Assembly: GCA_002368795.1 (NCBI GenBank) | Contig: DFFG01000043.1 | Location: 1 to 41,324, forward strand | DNA from: Eubacterium sp. UBA3782 | GTDB taxonomy: Bacteria; Bacillota; Clostridia; Lachnospirales; Lachnospiraceae | Direction: 5' to 3' | DNA: 41,324 nt | Shown: piece after piece, positions 24,697-33,631 of the stretch | Position numbering within the stretch: the first letter of the stretch is position 1 | Layout: each line of letters opens with the position of its first letter | Translations under genes and position numbers: made by a program | Notes under the pieces: generated by a model | Told to the model about the DNA's origin: nothing | What the model saw: only the letters and a program-made list of their open reading frames with translations | Database searches by the model: none

Positions 24697-25365
24697 ATGA
24701 GCCATAAGGAAATATCGAAAGCTGTCATCAAAAGACTTCCCCGTTATTACCGGTATCTGGGGGAGCTCAAGGAGGCCGGCGTAGAGCGGATCTCCTCGGC
24801 AGATCTTTCTTCTCTGATGAAAGTGACCGCATCTCAGATCCGGCAGGATCTGAACAATTTTGGCGGATTTGGCCAGCAGGGCTATGGCTATAATGTGCAG
24901 TATCTGCGTGATGAGATCGCCAAGATCCTGGGGCTGGATCATATGCACAATATGGTAATTATCGGTTCAGGACACCTTGGCCAGGCTCTGGCCAATTATA
25001 CAAATTTCGAGCGCAATGGTTTTCAGGTGGTGGGCCTGTTTGACAACAACAAGGATCTTCTCGGAACGGTTGTGAACGGTATCCCGATCCGTATGATCGA
25101 TGAGCTTCCGGCATTTCTGGCCGCCAATGAGGTGGAGATCGCCGCTCTGACCCTGCCCAAGGACAATGCAAAAAAGATGGTGCCCGTCCTTCTTGAGGGC
25201 GGCATTCACGCCATCTGGAATTTTGCCCACACCGATCTGAATCTGATCGTGCCGAAGGACGTTGCCGTCCAGAATGTGCATCTTTCCGAGAGCCTGATGC
25301 GTCTGTCCTACAACCTGAAGACGCTGCAGGAGGATGCATCTCCTGCGGATCAGAAAGAGCCGTAA
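24697..25365 (+). CDS. rex: Redox-sensing transcriptional repressor Rex
   Basis: 222 residues. The N-terminal winged helix (AVIKRLPRYYRYLGELKEAG, then SSLMKVTASQIRQDLNNFGG) binds DNA. The C-terminal Rossmann domain has MVIIGSGHLGQALANY and the FDNNKDLLGT switch region that reads NADH versus NAD+. In clostridia Rex represses fermentation and NADH-reoxidation genes when NADH is low. A Rex-type operator lies beside its promoter, indicating autoregulation. It is divergent from the ABC-F gene and followed by a strong terminator, so it is monocistronic. Downstream, the nnr and nfn genes also deal with nicotinamide cofactors, though I see no Rex site at either. Confidence 0.96.
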   Translation: MSHKEISKAVIKRLPRYYRYLGELKEAGVERISSADLSSLMKVTASQIRQDLNNFGGFGQQGYGYNVQYLRDEIAKILGLDHMHNMVIIGSGHLGQALANYTNFERNGFQVVGLFDNNKDLLGTVVNGIPIRMIDELPAFLAANEVEIAALTLPKDNAKKMVPVLLEGGIHAIWNFAHTDLNLIVPKDVAVQNVHLSESLMRLSYNLKTLQEDASPADQKEP

Positions 25366-25375
25366 CATGACATAG

Positions 25376-25431
25376 AAGCTGCCGCGCAGAAGGGATGTAA
25401 TATCTGACATCCAGCTTGCGGCAGCTCTTTT
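25376..25431 (+). terminator. Rho-independent terminator of rex
   Basis: Outer stem AGCTGCCGC (25377-25385) with GCGGCAGCT (25418-25426), inner stem GGATGT/ACATCC, then CTTTT. The following 130 bases to 25559 are AT-rich and gene-free, presumably carrying the promoter of the next gene. Confidence 0.85.
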
Positions 25432-25559
25432 GAATTTGATTATTTTTGCATCCTATTATTTAAATTTGTTTATTATATATGTATATATGTTAATGAGTTT
25501 GCGAATTTGATCTGCTTATTTCATTTACGAATGATTCTACGATCTGGAGGTATTGCGGT

Positions 25560-27113
25560 ATGAGACCGATCTTATCTGCAAATCAGCACAGGTCTGCCGA
25601 TATGCGGGCTTCGGCCCTTGGCATTCCGTCTATGGTTTTGATGGAGCGTGCAGCCCTGGCTGTGGTGGAGGAGATGGAGAAGGCCGGCCTGGATCTTTCC
25701 CGGGCTTTGATTTTTTGTGGAAGCGGCTACAATGCCGGTGACGGGGCGGCTATCGCCAGACTGCTGGCGGAAAGAGGGCTTCACCCGGTAGTTTTTGCTT
25801 GCGGTGACCCGGCGCATTATTCCGAGCAGATGGCGCTGCAGATGCATATCCTGGAGAGCTTTGACGTGTCAGTCATCCAGGCCGTCCAGGACGGATGGTC
25901 CGATGAAGCACTTTTGGATAAAACGGATTTTTCTTCCTTTTCTGTCATTGTCGATGCCATCTTTGGCATTGGTGTCAGCCGGGAGATCACCGGCTTTTAT
26001 AAGCATGTGATTGATACCGTCAATGCCCGCCGCGGAAGTGTACCGGTGGTGGCCGTGGATATGCCATCCGGCATCCACACAGACAGCGGGGCCATATGCG
26101 GCACCGCGCTGCGCGCTGACCTGACCGTCACCTTTACCACGGGAAAAGCAGGGCTTTACCTGTATCCTGGGGCTGCGTATGCCGGGCGTGTCGCCGTGCG
26201 GAAGATCGGCATTCCTGTGCCGGCGGACATGCAGGCGGAATGCGATCTTTTTGAGCTGGAGGATGCGGATATCCGGCAGATCCCTCCGAGGGATGAATCC
26301 GGCAACAAGGGGACCTTTAAAAAGCTCCTGGTGATCGCCGGATCGGCCGATATTTTTGGAGCGGCCTTCCTGTCGGCAAAAGCAGCGCTGCTGTCCGGGA
26401 TCGGCATGGTCAAGGTCCTGACCCATGAAAAAAACCGTACGCCGCTGGCGACGCTTTTACCAGAGGCACTTCTGGCCACATATGACGAGAAAACGGATAT
26501 CGCGACGATCCTTTCACGGGATCTGGCCTGGGCGGATGCAGTGCTGGCCGGACCTGGCCTCGGAACCGGTCCACTTTCCCTGAAGGTGCTGCAGACCTGC
26601 CTGGAGCAGAACAGCCGTCTGTTCTCCGGTCCGCTTCCCATGGTGCTTGATGCGGATGCGTTGAACCTGATCGCTGCCCACCAGGAGCTGATGGGTTATC
26701 TCTCTGGCGAGATCTGGATCACGCCGCACATTGGAGAGATGAGCCGTCTCACCGGCTACCAGGCCGAAGAAATCAAAGCTCACGCGGTAAGAGTAGCCAG
26801 CCAGGCTGCCGTAGATGCTTCCGTCGTTGTGATGATGAAGGATGCACGGACGGTGACAGCCCTGCCGGATGGGCGGTGCCTGATCAACCGTTCCGGCTCG
26901 AGCGCCCTTGCCACAGCAGGAAGCGGAGATGTATTATCCGGCATAGCCGCGGCTTTCCTGGCCCTTTACGATCAGGAGATAAATGGGGTACCGACAGCCG
27001 CGCTGGCCGTCTATATCCACGGAAAATGCGGAGAGAGAGCGGGAAGTGTATATTCCAAAAGCTCTGCAACCGCAGGGAATATCCTGGAATTTATCCATGA
27101 ATATCTTCCCTGA
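25560..27113 (+). CDS. Bifunctional NAD(P)H-hydrate epimerase / ADP-dependent dehydratase
   Basis: 517 residues, fusing the two NAD(P)HX repair enzymes. The N-terminal half (1-210) is the YjeF-N epimerase, with FCGSGYNAGDGAAIARLL. The C-terminal half (about 225-517) is the ribokinase-like dehydratase, with GNKGTFKKLLVIAGSAD, LAGPGLGTGP, LDADALNLIA, ITPHIGEMSRLTG and the catalytic ATAGSGDVLSG. It restores hydrated NADH/NADPH damaged by side reactions, using ADP. Start ATG 25560 follows CTGGAGGTATTGCGGT. All motifs of both activities look intact. Confidence 0.95.
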   Translation: MRPILSANQHRSADMRASALGIPSMVLMERAALAVVEEMEKAGLDLSRALIFCGSGYNAGDGAAIARLLAERGLHPVVFACGDPAHYSEQMALQMHILESFDVSVIQAVQDGWSDEALLDKTDFSSFSVIVDAIFGIGVSREITGFYKHVIDTVNARRGSVPVVAVDMPSGIHTDSGAICGTALRADLTVTFTTGKAGLYLYPGAAYAGRVAVRKIGIPVPADMQAECDLFELEDADIRQIPPRDESGNKGTFKKLLVIAGSADIFGAAFLSAKAALLSGIGMVKVLTHEKNRTPLATLLPEALLATYDEKTDIATILSRDLAWADAVLAGPGLGTGPLSLKVLQTCLEQNSRLFSGPLPMVLDADALNLIAAHQELMGYLSGEIWITPHIGEMSRLTGYQAEEIKAHAVRVASQAAVDASVVVMMKDARTVTALPDGRCLINRSGSSALATAGSGDVLSGIAAAFLALYDQEINGVPTAALAVYIHGKCGERAGSVYSKSSATAGNILEFIHEYLP

Positions 27114-27201
27114 GAGGGCTGTGCCGGAGGGTTTTCTTCCTTATAATTAACGTATCAAAAAAGAACCGGTTTTTACCCGTTTTCTTGGCACTTTTGTTAA
27201 G

Positions 27202-27230
27202 TTGACGCCTTTTACGCAAGATGATATATT
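27202..27230 (+). promoter_or_regulatory. yebC promoter (sigma-A type)
   Basis: TTGACG at 27202-27207, a 17-base spacer and TATATT at 27225-27230, followed about 50 bases on by AAGGAGTGAG and the ATG at 27295. Just upstream (27155-27185) an imperfect AACCGG/CCCGTT dyad with T-runs may terminate the preceding gene. Confidence 0.75.
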
Positions 27231-27294
27231 TTTAAGGTAATGATAAAATTTGCGCATACTATGAAAATGCGTGTCATAAGGAGTGAGATTTTTT

Positions 27295-28038
27295 ATGTCT
27301 GGACATTCTAAATTTGCCAATATCAAGCACAAAAAAGAGAAAAACGACGCCAAGAAGGGCAAAATCTTTACCATCATCGGCCGTGAGATCGTTATCGCTG
27401 TAAAAGAGGGCGGTCCCGATCCCAACAACAACAGCAAGCTGCGTGATGTCATTGCCAAGGCGAAAGCAGCCAATATGCCCAACGATACCATCGACCGCGG
27501 CATCAAGAAGGCTGCCGGCGACGCGAATGCCGACAACTATGAGCATATCACCTACGAAGGCTACGGCCCGGCCGGTATCGCCATCATCGTAGAGACACTG
27601 ACCGACAACCGCAACCGTACCGCTGCAGATGTCCGCAGCGCTTTCACCAAGGGCCACGGCAACGTCGGTACCCAGGGCTGCGTGTCCTTTATGTTTGACG
27701 AGAAGGGTCAGATCATCGTCGACAAGGAAGAGTGCGAGATGAGCTTTGACGATCTGATGATGGTCGCTCTGGACGCCGGTGCCGACGATATCAACGAGGA
27801 GGAGGATTTCTTTGAGATTCTGACTTCCCCGGATGATTTCTCTGCTGTCCGCGAGGAGCTGGAGAAGCAGGGCATCCCGATGGCTGAGGCAGACATCGCC
27901 ATGATCCCCCAGACAAAGACGGCTCTTACCGATCCGGCAGACCGCAAGAACCTGCAGAGGATCCTGGACCTTCTGGACGACAGCGACGATGTACAGAATG
28001 TATTTACCAACCTCGACGGAGATCTGGACGAGGACTGA
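27295..28038 (+). CDS. YebC/PmpR-family protein
   Basis: 247 residues from ATG 27295 (SGHSKFANIKHKKEKNDAKK), the standard family start; the GTG at 27283 overlaps the ribosome site and is rejected. The family hallmarks KGKIFTIIGREI, MPNDTIDRGIKKAAGD and YEGYGPAGIAIIVETLTDNR are present. These proteins are described either as DNA-binding regulators or, more recently, as ribosome-associated factors easing translation of difficult motifs; the sequence alone does not decide. Codon use is strongly biased toward C-ending codons, consistent with good expression. Confidence 0.95.
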   Translation: MSGHSKFANIKHKKEKNDAKKGKIFTIIGREIVIAVKEGGPDPNNNSKLRDVIAKAKAANMPNDTIDRGIKKAAGDANADNYEHITYEGYGPAGIAIIVETLTDNRNRTAADVRSAFTKGHGNVGTQGCVSFMFDEKGQIIVDKEECEMSFDDLMMVALDAGADDINEEEDFFEILTSPDDFSAVREELEKQGIPMAEADIAMIPQTKTALTDPADRKNLQRILDLLDDSDDVQNVFTNLDGDLDED

Positions 28039-28088
28039 CCTTTGATGCGTCTGCCCTGCGGCATGCAGGGCATGAGGAGTGATGCGGT

Positions 28089-28958
28089 ATGTCGATCATT
28101 AAGGCTATTGTGCTGGGCGTGATCCAGGGGATCGCTTCCTTCCTCCCGGTCAGCGGCTCCGGACTAGTCGTGCTGTTTGCCGACCTTCTCGGAGCGGGAG
28201 AGATCAGCCTGAAGTTCCTGACGATTCTTCACTTAGGCTCGCTGATCGCTTCCATACTCGTATTTTACCGGGACCTTATCCGGATCTTTCGATCGCTGAT
28301 ATCCGCTCTTGGCGGTGCGCTCGGAAATCTGGTGATCTTTTTTCAGAATATCCAGCACCCGGAGGAGGGGGATTACCTGCCGGTGATGCGCGGCACCTAC
28401 CGGCGCATGGCCATCCTTCTTCTGACCTCCCTGATCCCTGCGGGGATCATCGGAATGATCGTCCGCAACTTTGCGGCGGTCGGTGCGGGAAACCTGCTGA
28501 TCACGGCCATGGGCTTTTTTGTCACGGCGCTGCTGCTGATGGTGTCCTCCTTTTCGGAGGGGACCGGCAAGCGGCCGGAGAGCACGAAGCTGCGCGAGGC
28601 TCTGCTGATCGGCGTTTTCCTGGGGATCTCCGTGATCCCCGGCATTTCCAGGATCGGCATGGTCCTGGCGGCGGGAAGCCTGTGCGGCTTCAGCCGGAAA
28701 TATATGGCTAAATATGCCTGTCTGCTCAGCGTTCCGGCCATGGCCGGCTCGATCCTGATCGAGCTGTTTGACCGGGAGACTTCACTGGCATCGGACGGAG
28801 GCCTCGTGCCTCTGGCGGCCGGCGTATTGTTCTGTGCGGCAGCAGGGTATCTGTTCGTCCGTATTGCCAGAAAACTGCTTGTACGCGTATCCAACCGCGG
28901 CTTTGCCGGCTGCTGCCTGTTTGCCGGCATCGCGAGCATTCTGGTTTATGTATTCTGA
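28089..28958 (+). CDS. UppP/BacA-family membrane protein with altered active site
   Basis: 289 residues, multi-pass, with UppP topology and both family repeats. UppP removes a phosphate from undecaprenyl diphosphate to recycle the cell-wall lipid carrier. The first motif, EGxTEFLPxSSTGH in active enzymes, reads QGIASFLPVSGSGL: Gln13, Ser17, Gly23 and Leu26 replace both glutamates, the catalytic serine and the histidine. The second motif PGxSRSGxT is PGISRIGMV (184-192), keeping Arg188. So the fold is kept while most catalytic side chains have changed. It may be a flippase-like or lipid-binding relative rather than a phosphatase. It starts 50 bases after yebC with GAGGAG upstream. Confidence 0.8.
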   Translation: MSIIKAIVLGVIQGIASFLPVSGSGLVVLFADLLGAGEISLKFLTILHLGSLIASILVFYRDLIRIFRSLISALGGALGNLVIFFQNIQHPEEGDYLPVMRGTYRRMAILLLTSLIPAGIIGMIVRNFAAVGAGNLLITAMGFFVTALLLMVSSFSEGTGKRPESTKLREALLIGVFLGISVIPGISRIGMVLAAGSLCGFSRKYMAKYACLLSVPAMAGSILIELFDRETSLASDGGLVPLAAGVLFCAAAGYLFVRIARKLLVRVSNRGFAGCCLFAGIASILVYVF

Positions 28959-29041
28959 TACAGGCATAAGGGGAGAATAGCCGCGTGTCCGGCAGTTCAT
29001 ATGCGGAACGGCGGCCAAATTGCAGAGGAGTATAAAACACA

Positions 29042-32011
29042 TTGGCATCTGGTAAGGGGAGCAAAAAAAGTACAAAATCAGCAAAGACAGCGGCAGCAAA
29101 GGTGTCTTCCTCTTCCGGAAGAAAGACTTCCGGAGCGAAGAGCAGCCAGAAGGAGCAGAAGAACGCAGATGTCCGGGAAGACCGTCTGATGCGTGATGTC
29201 CAGCTGCTTGTGGTGCTGGCGGTGTGTATTCTGCTGTTTCTGAGCAATCTGGGGCTTGGAGGCACGGTGGGACATATGGTAGCATCCGTGTTTTTCGGGC
29301 TTTTCGGCCTGCCTGCCTATGTTTTTCCCGTGATGTTTTTCTATTTCGTTCTGCTGGTCATGGCCGAGGGCGATGCGGGCGAGACAGCCAGGCGGATCAT
29401 CGGTCTGACCGGTCTGTATATTTTCCTGTGTGCGCTGTTTCAGCTGATCCTGTTTGGCTACCGGGAAAAGATCCGGGTCCTGACGCTGTATTCTGACAGC
29501 TCGCTGGATCAGACCGGCGGCGGCCTGTTTGGCGGCCTGATCGTACAGCTTGCCGGTGCGGCCTTCGGGACTGCCGGAGCTTACGTGATCATTTTTATCG
29601 GCTTGATCATCTTTGCTATCTTTCTGACGCAGAAGCCTCTGCTTTCGCTCCTTCAGGAGAAGGGTGAGGAGGCCTATGACACCCGGGACGAGCGCAGAGC
29701 TGCCCGCCAGGAGCGGCGCCTGCAGCGCCAGGAGGCCAGGGCTGAGGCGGCGGCAAGACGCGAGGAGGAGATGCTTCGCCGTGAGGAGGAGCGGGCCAGA
29801 AGAGAGGAAGAGCGGGAAGCTGCAAGAGAGCAGGCGGCCATCGCTTCGCAGGGAGAAAGAGCCCTGTTGGAAGATCATGGCAGCGCGGATCTGCAGGAGG
29901 TGTCCGAAGGCACGGGACAGCTGCAGGCTGCTGCCGATGGCGGTATTCTTCCTGTTACGGCTTCCGGTGTCGAGGAGACAGATGATTCTGAACTTTCCCG
30001 CAGAAGAAGGAACCGCAGAAGCGGACGCGCAGAGGATCCGGATGGCGGACATGCCTTCCAGACCTTCGATCTTTCTTCGGAAATGCCCGGCGGTATGGGG
30101 CCTGTGATGAAAAAGTCTTCCGAGGAAGCTGTAGCCGAAAAAGATATGGCTTCGGATAAGCAGAAGCTGTCGATCCTGCCAAAGGATACGGAGCCGGAGA
30201 TCACCGGCATCGGCATCGACGATGCCCTCATGCCTCCAAAAGCGGAAGCGCATGAAAATTTCGATGATTCTTATGAGCCGGAATATCTGGAAAGCTTTGA
30301 TGAGGATGACGAGGAGATCGTCTCTGCACAGGAGCTGGCCAGCGGCGCAGCGCCGATACGTCCCGCAAGACGGAGCCGCGGTAAGGCGGAAAGCAGTGCT
30401 GCCGAAGCGGTTTCAGAAGAACCGTCTGCAGCAGGTCCGGCAAAGGAGTCCAAAGAGGCCCGTCCGGCCAGACGAGGAAAGCCCTCTGTGGGCGAGGTGG
30501 AGGAGATCGTCGTACCCGAAGAGGAAGAGGAACCCTATGTATACCAGTTCCCGCCCATCGATCTTCTGAATCCGCCGGATCCCACAAGGAGCGGCGATTC
30601 CAGGGAGCACCTGAAGGATACCGCCGCAAAGCTGCAGATGACGCTGCATAACTTTGGCGTAGAGGTGACGATCAACCACATCAGCTGCGGTCCTACCGTA
30701 ACACGCTATGAGCTGACGCCCCAGATGGGTGTAAAGGTCAGCAAGATCCTGAGCCTGCAGGATGACATCAAGCTCAACCTTGCAGCGTCGGATATCCGTA
30801 TCGAGGCCCCGATCCCCGGCAAATCTGCCATCGGCATCGAGGTACCGAATAAGACAAACACCGCCGTACCGCTCCGGGAGCTCCTGGAGTCGCAGGCGTT
30901 TATCAACCACAAATCCAAGCTTGCCTTTGCGGTGGGCAAGGACATCGGCGGCCAGGTGGTCGTCACCGACATCGCCAAGATGCCTCACCTGCTGATCGCG
31001 GGTGCCACAGGCTCCGGTAAATCGGTGTGCATCAACACGCTGATCATGAGTATCCTGTACAAGGCGGCTCCCGATGAGGTGCGCTTTATCATGATCGACC
31101 CGAAGGTGGTCGAGCTGTCCGTCTACAACGGCATCCCGCATCTTTTGATCCCTGTGGTCACCGACCCCAAGAAGGCGGCAGGCGCCCTGAACTGGGCCGT
31201 GGCAGAGATGACCGACCGCTACCAGCGTTTTGCTGAGGTCGGCGCAAGGGATATGCTCAGCTACAACGCAAGGATCGCGGATATGCCGGAGCCGGAAAAC
31301 GGCGAACGGCCAAAGAAGATGTACCGGATCGTGGTCATCGTCGACGAGCTGGCAGACCTGATGATGGTCGCCCAGAACGAGGTGGAGGACGCCATCGTCC
31401 GTCTGGCCCAGCTGGCCAGAGCGGCAGGCATTCACCTGATCATCGCCACTCAGCGTCCGTCGGTCAATGTTATTACCGGCCTGATCAAGGCCAATATGCC
31501 TTCCCGTATCGCGCTGGCGGTTACCTCCGGCGTGGATTCCCGGACCATCCTGGATATGGTCGGTGCCGAGAAGCTTCTGGGCAAGGGTGATATGCTGTTC
31601 TACCCCCAGGGCTATCCAAAGCCTGCCAGGGTGCAGGGTGCTTATCTCTCGGATGATGAGATCGCCGAGGTGGTCAGCTTCCTGAAAGGAACGGTAAAGA
31701 CCTCGCACTTTAGCGAGGAGAGCAACGAGATACAAAGCAAGATCAACAGCCACTCCCTGGGTTCGGAAAGTCCGTCCGGGGATGCGATGGATACCGATGA
31801 GTACTTTACCGATGCGGCGAAGCTGATCATTGAGAAGGACAAGGCATCCATCGGTATGCTGCAGAGAGCCTTCCGCATCGGTTTCAACCGGGCTGCCCGG
31901 ATCATGGACCAACTCTGTGACGCCGGTGTCGTCGGGGAAGAAGAGGGTACAAAGCCGAGAAAAGTTCTGATGACGATGGAGCAGTTTGAGAATTATCTGG
32001 AGGAGAATTAA
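29042..32011 (+). CDS. ftsK: FtsK/SpoIIIE-family DNA translocase
   Basis: 989 residues, TTG start at 29042 with AGGAG 11 bases upstream. A basic N-terminus is followed by four membrane helices (about 57-205), then an Arg/Glu-rich coiled coil (220-275) and an acidic linker to about 490. The motor domain follows with Walker A AGATGSGKSV (about 654) and Walker B VVIVDELADLMM (about 764), QLARAAGIHLIIATQRPSV, and the C-terminal gamma winged helix (from about 925) that reads chromosome polarity sequences. It pumps DNA through the division or sporulation septum. The linker is longer than in B. subtilis SpoIIIE. FtsK versus SpoIIIE cannot be separated by sequence alone. Confidence 0.95.
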   Translation: MASGKGSKKSTKSAKTAAAKVSSSSGRKTSGAKSSQKEQKNADVREDRLMRDVQLLVVLAVCILLFLSNLGLGGTVGHMVASVFFGLFGLPAYVFPVMFFYFVLLVMAEGDAGETARRIIGLTGLYIFLCALFQLILFGYREKIRVLTLYSDSSLDQTGGGLFGGLIVQLAGAAFGTAGAYVIIFIGLIIFAIFLTQKPLLSLLQEKGEEAYDTRDERRAARQERRLQRQEARAEAAARREEEMLRREEERARREEEREAAREQAAIASQGERALLEDHGSADLQEVSEGTGQLQAAADGGILPVTASGVEETDDSELSRRRRNRRSGRAEDPDGGHAFQTFDLSSEMPGGMGPVMKKSSEEAVAEKDMASDKQKLSILPKDTEPEITGIGIDDALMPPKAEAHENFDDSYEPEYLESFDEDDEEIVSAQELASGAAPIRPARRSRGKAESSAAEAVSEEPSAAGPAKESKEARPARRGKPSVGEVEEIVVPEEEEEPYVYQFPPIDLLNPPDPTRSGDSREHLKDTAAKLQMTLHNFGVEVTINHISCGPTVTRYELTPQMGVKVSKILSLQDDIKLNLAASDIRIEAPIPGKSAIGIEVPNKTNTAVPLRELLESQAFINHKSKLAFAVGKDIGGQVVVTDIAKMPHLLIAGATGSGKSVCINTLIMSILYKAAPDEVRFIMIDPKVVELSVYNGIPHLLIPVVTDPKKAAGALNWAVAEMTDRYQRFAEVGARDMLSYNARIADMPEPENGERPKKMYRIVVIVDELADLMMVAQNEVEDAIVRLAQLARAAGIHLIIATQRPSVNVITGLIKANMPSRIALAVTSGVDSRTILDMVGAEKLLGKGDMLFYPQGYPKPARVQGAYLSDDEIAEVVSFLKGTVKTSHFSEESNEIQSKINSHSLGSESPSGDAMDTDEYFTDAAKLIIEKDKASIGMLQRAFRIGFNRAARIMDQLCDAGVVGEEEGTKPRKVLMTMEQFENYLEEN

Positions 32012-32014
32012 GCA

Positions 32015-33547
32015 ATGAGGACCTGCACAAAATGCGGCGCACAATTTCCGGATGATGAGCTGTTCTGTCCTGTGTGCAAGCAGGAGGTCCAGCTGGTTCC
32101 TGACTTCATCACCATCGAGAGCCGTTACCAGGAGGAGCAGCTAAAGAAGGAGGAGCAGGAGCGGATCCGCCGTGAGGAGCGGGAACGCGAGGAGGAAAAG
32201 ATGCGCCGCCGCAATGCGCGGAAGCGCAGTATCATCATCTCCTGTGTCCTGACCGCTCTTGTAGTTATCGGCGTGATCGCCGGCATCCTGATCTTCCGTG
32301 CGCATCGAAAGGCCCAGTCCTACGAATATCAGTACGCACTGGCAGAAGAGCTCTACGGCGAAGGCCGGTACGATGCTGCCCTGGAGGCGGTCAACGCGGC
32401 GCTTGGCTTCCAGCCTAAGGATTTTAACGCACGGCTCATGCTGGCCAGGATCTACATCAATAAAAATGCAAACGGCAAGGCAACAACGGTACTGACAGAG
32501 CTTACCAACGAATTCCCGAAGGAAAAAGAACCCTGGGAGCTGCTGTTCTCCGTCTATGAGACGCAGGGAAATACAGCTGCGATCCAGAAGCTTCTGGATA
32601 CCTGTCCCTTCGAGGATCTGGTGGCCCAGTATGCGGCCTACCGTCCGTCCGCTCCGGTTTTCAAACCGGCGGAAGGGGAATACGATGAGTTTATTGAGGT
32701 TAGCATCACTGCCGAGACAGAGGGAACCATCCATTACACCATCGATGGCAGAGAGCCTGGCGCGGATTCACCGACCTACACAGGCCCCATCAAGCTGGAT
32801 GAGGAGAAGAGCGTGACGGTAAAGGCCATGCTCATCAGCAAGGTGGGTGTACAGTCCGATACGGTGAGCGCAAAATACACTATCAAGCTGAAGGAGCCGC
32901 CGGCTCCGGTGATCACACCAAAGTCCGGCAGCTACACCAGAAGAGTCGATGAAGAGGGCAATGCAATTTCCGGTACATTTGCCGGCCCCGATGATTCGGA
33001 CTACATGATTACCGTAGAGGTGCCGGAGGGGTACACCTGTTTCTACTCCTTTGACAAGCGGCCCACCGAGAACAGCACCCGCTATACCGGTCCCGTGGAA
33101 ATGCGTACCGGCGAGCATGTGTTCTATGCGGTGCTGAAGGGCGAGAACGGCAAGCTGGGCAAGGTTGCTTCTGCGACCTACCTGTATACGGAGACGACGC
33201 CGACACCGACGCCGACACCCGTGCCTTACTATTATTATTACCCAAGTGATACACAGTATTCCGAGGAGGTCCCGCAGGAGACGGATGCGGATCCGGAACC
33301 CACAGAGGCACCTTCGGATGCTGGGGAGCCACCGGCAGGAACGGATACCGATCCCTCCGGCGGTGATACCCAGAATACATCTGACGACGGTGGAAGCAGC
33401 GCGCAGAGCACGGATAATTCCTCCCAGAGTACAGATGGTTCATCTTCCGGACAGTCTGCGGGCGATGGCGGATCGCAGACAAATAATGCCGGAGCCAGCA
33501 GCAGTTCTTCAAATGCTGCACACACAGCCTCAGGCAGTTCTTCCTGA
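32015..33547 (+). CDS. Zinc-ribbon, membrane-anchored TPR protein with chitobiase-like C-terminal domains
   Basis: 510 residues. An N-terminal zinc ribbon (Cys4, 7, 18, 21) is followed by a charged coiled coil (EEQLKKEEQERIRREERERE) and one membrane helix (about 72-94). Outside come TPR-like helices (YALAEELYGEGRYDAALEAV, FNARLMLARIYINKNANGKA), then two chitobiase/beta-hexosaminidase C-terminal-type domains (TIHYTIDGREPGADSPTYTG, and CFYSFDKRPTENSTRYTG), a TPTPTPTPVPYYYYY stretch and a long Ser/Asp/Gly/Thr tail. It starts 3 bases after ftsK, its ribosome site inside the ftsK end, so the two are co-expressed. Function unknown; the layout suggests an envelope protein linking a cytoplasmic zinc module with the wall. 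Confidence 0.75.
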   Translation: MRTCTKCGAQFPDDELFCPVCKQEVQLVPDFITIESRYQEEQLKKEEQERIRREEREREEEKMRRRNARKRSIIISCVLTALVVIGVIAGILIFRAHRKAQSYEYQYALAEELYGEGRYDAALEAVNAALGFQPKDFNARLMLARIYINKNANGKATTVLTELTNEFPKEKEPWELLFSVYETQGNTAAIQKLLDTCPFEDLVAQYAAYRPSAPVFKPAEGEYDEFIEVSITAETEGTIHYTIDGREPGADSPTYTGPIKLDEEKSVTVKAMLISKVGVQSDTVSAKYTIKLKEPPAPVITPKSGSYTRRVDEEGNAISGTFAGPDDSDYMITVEVPEGYTCFYSFDKRPTENSTRYTGPVEMRTGEHVFYAVLKGENGKLGKVASATYLYTETTPTPTPTPVPYYYYYPSDTQYSEEVPQETDADPEPTEAPSDAGEPPAGTDTDPSGGDTQNTSDDGGSSAQSTDNSSQSTDGSSSGQSAGDGGSQTNNAGASSSSSNAAHTASGSSS

Positions 33548-33631
33548 TGGAACTTGCCAGGAGACTGCAGAGCACACAATAACAACAGCGCTTTAACAGA
33601 GCTGAAAAAGAAAGGATGAGTGGAAGAGAAC

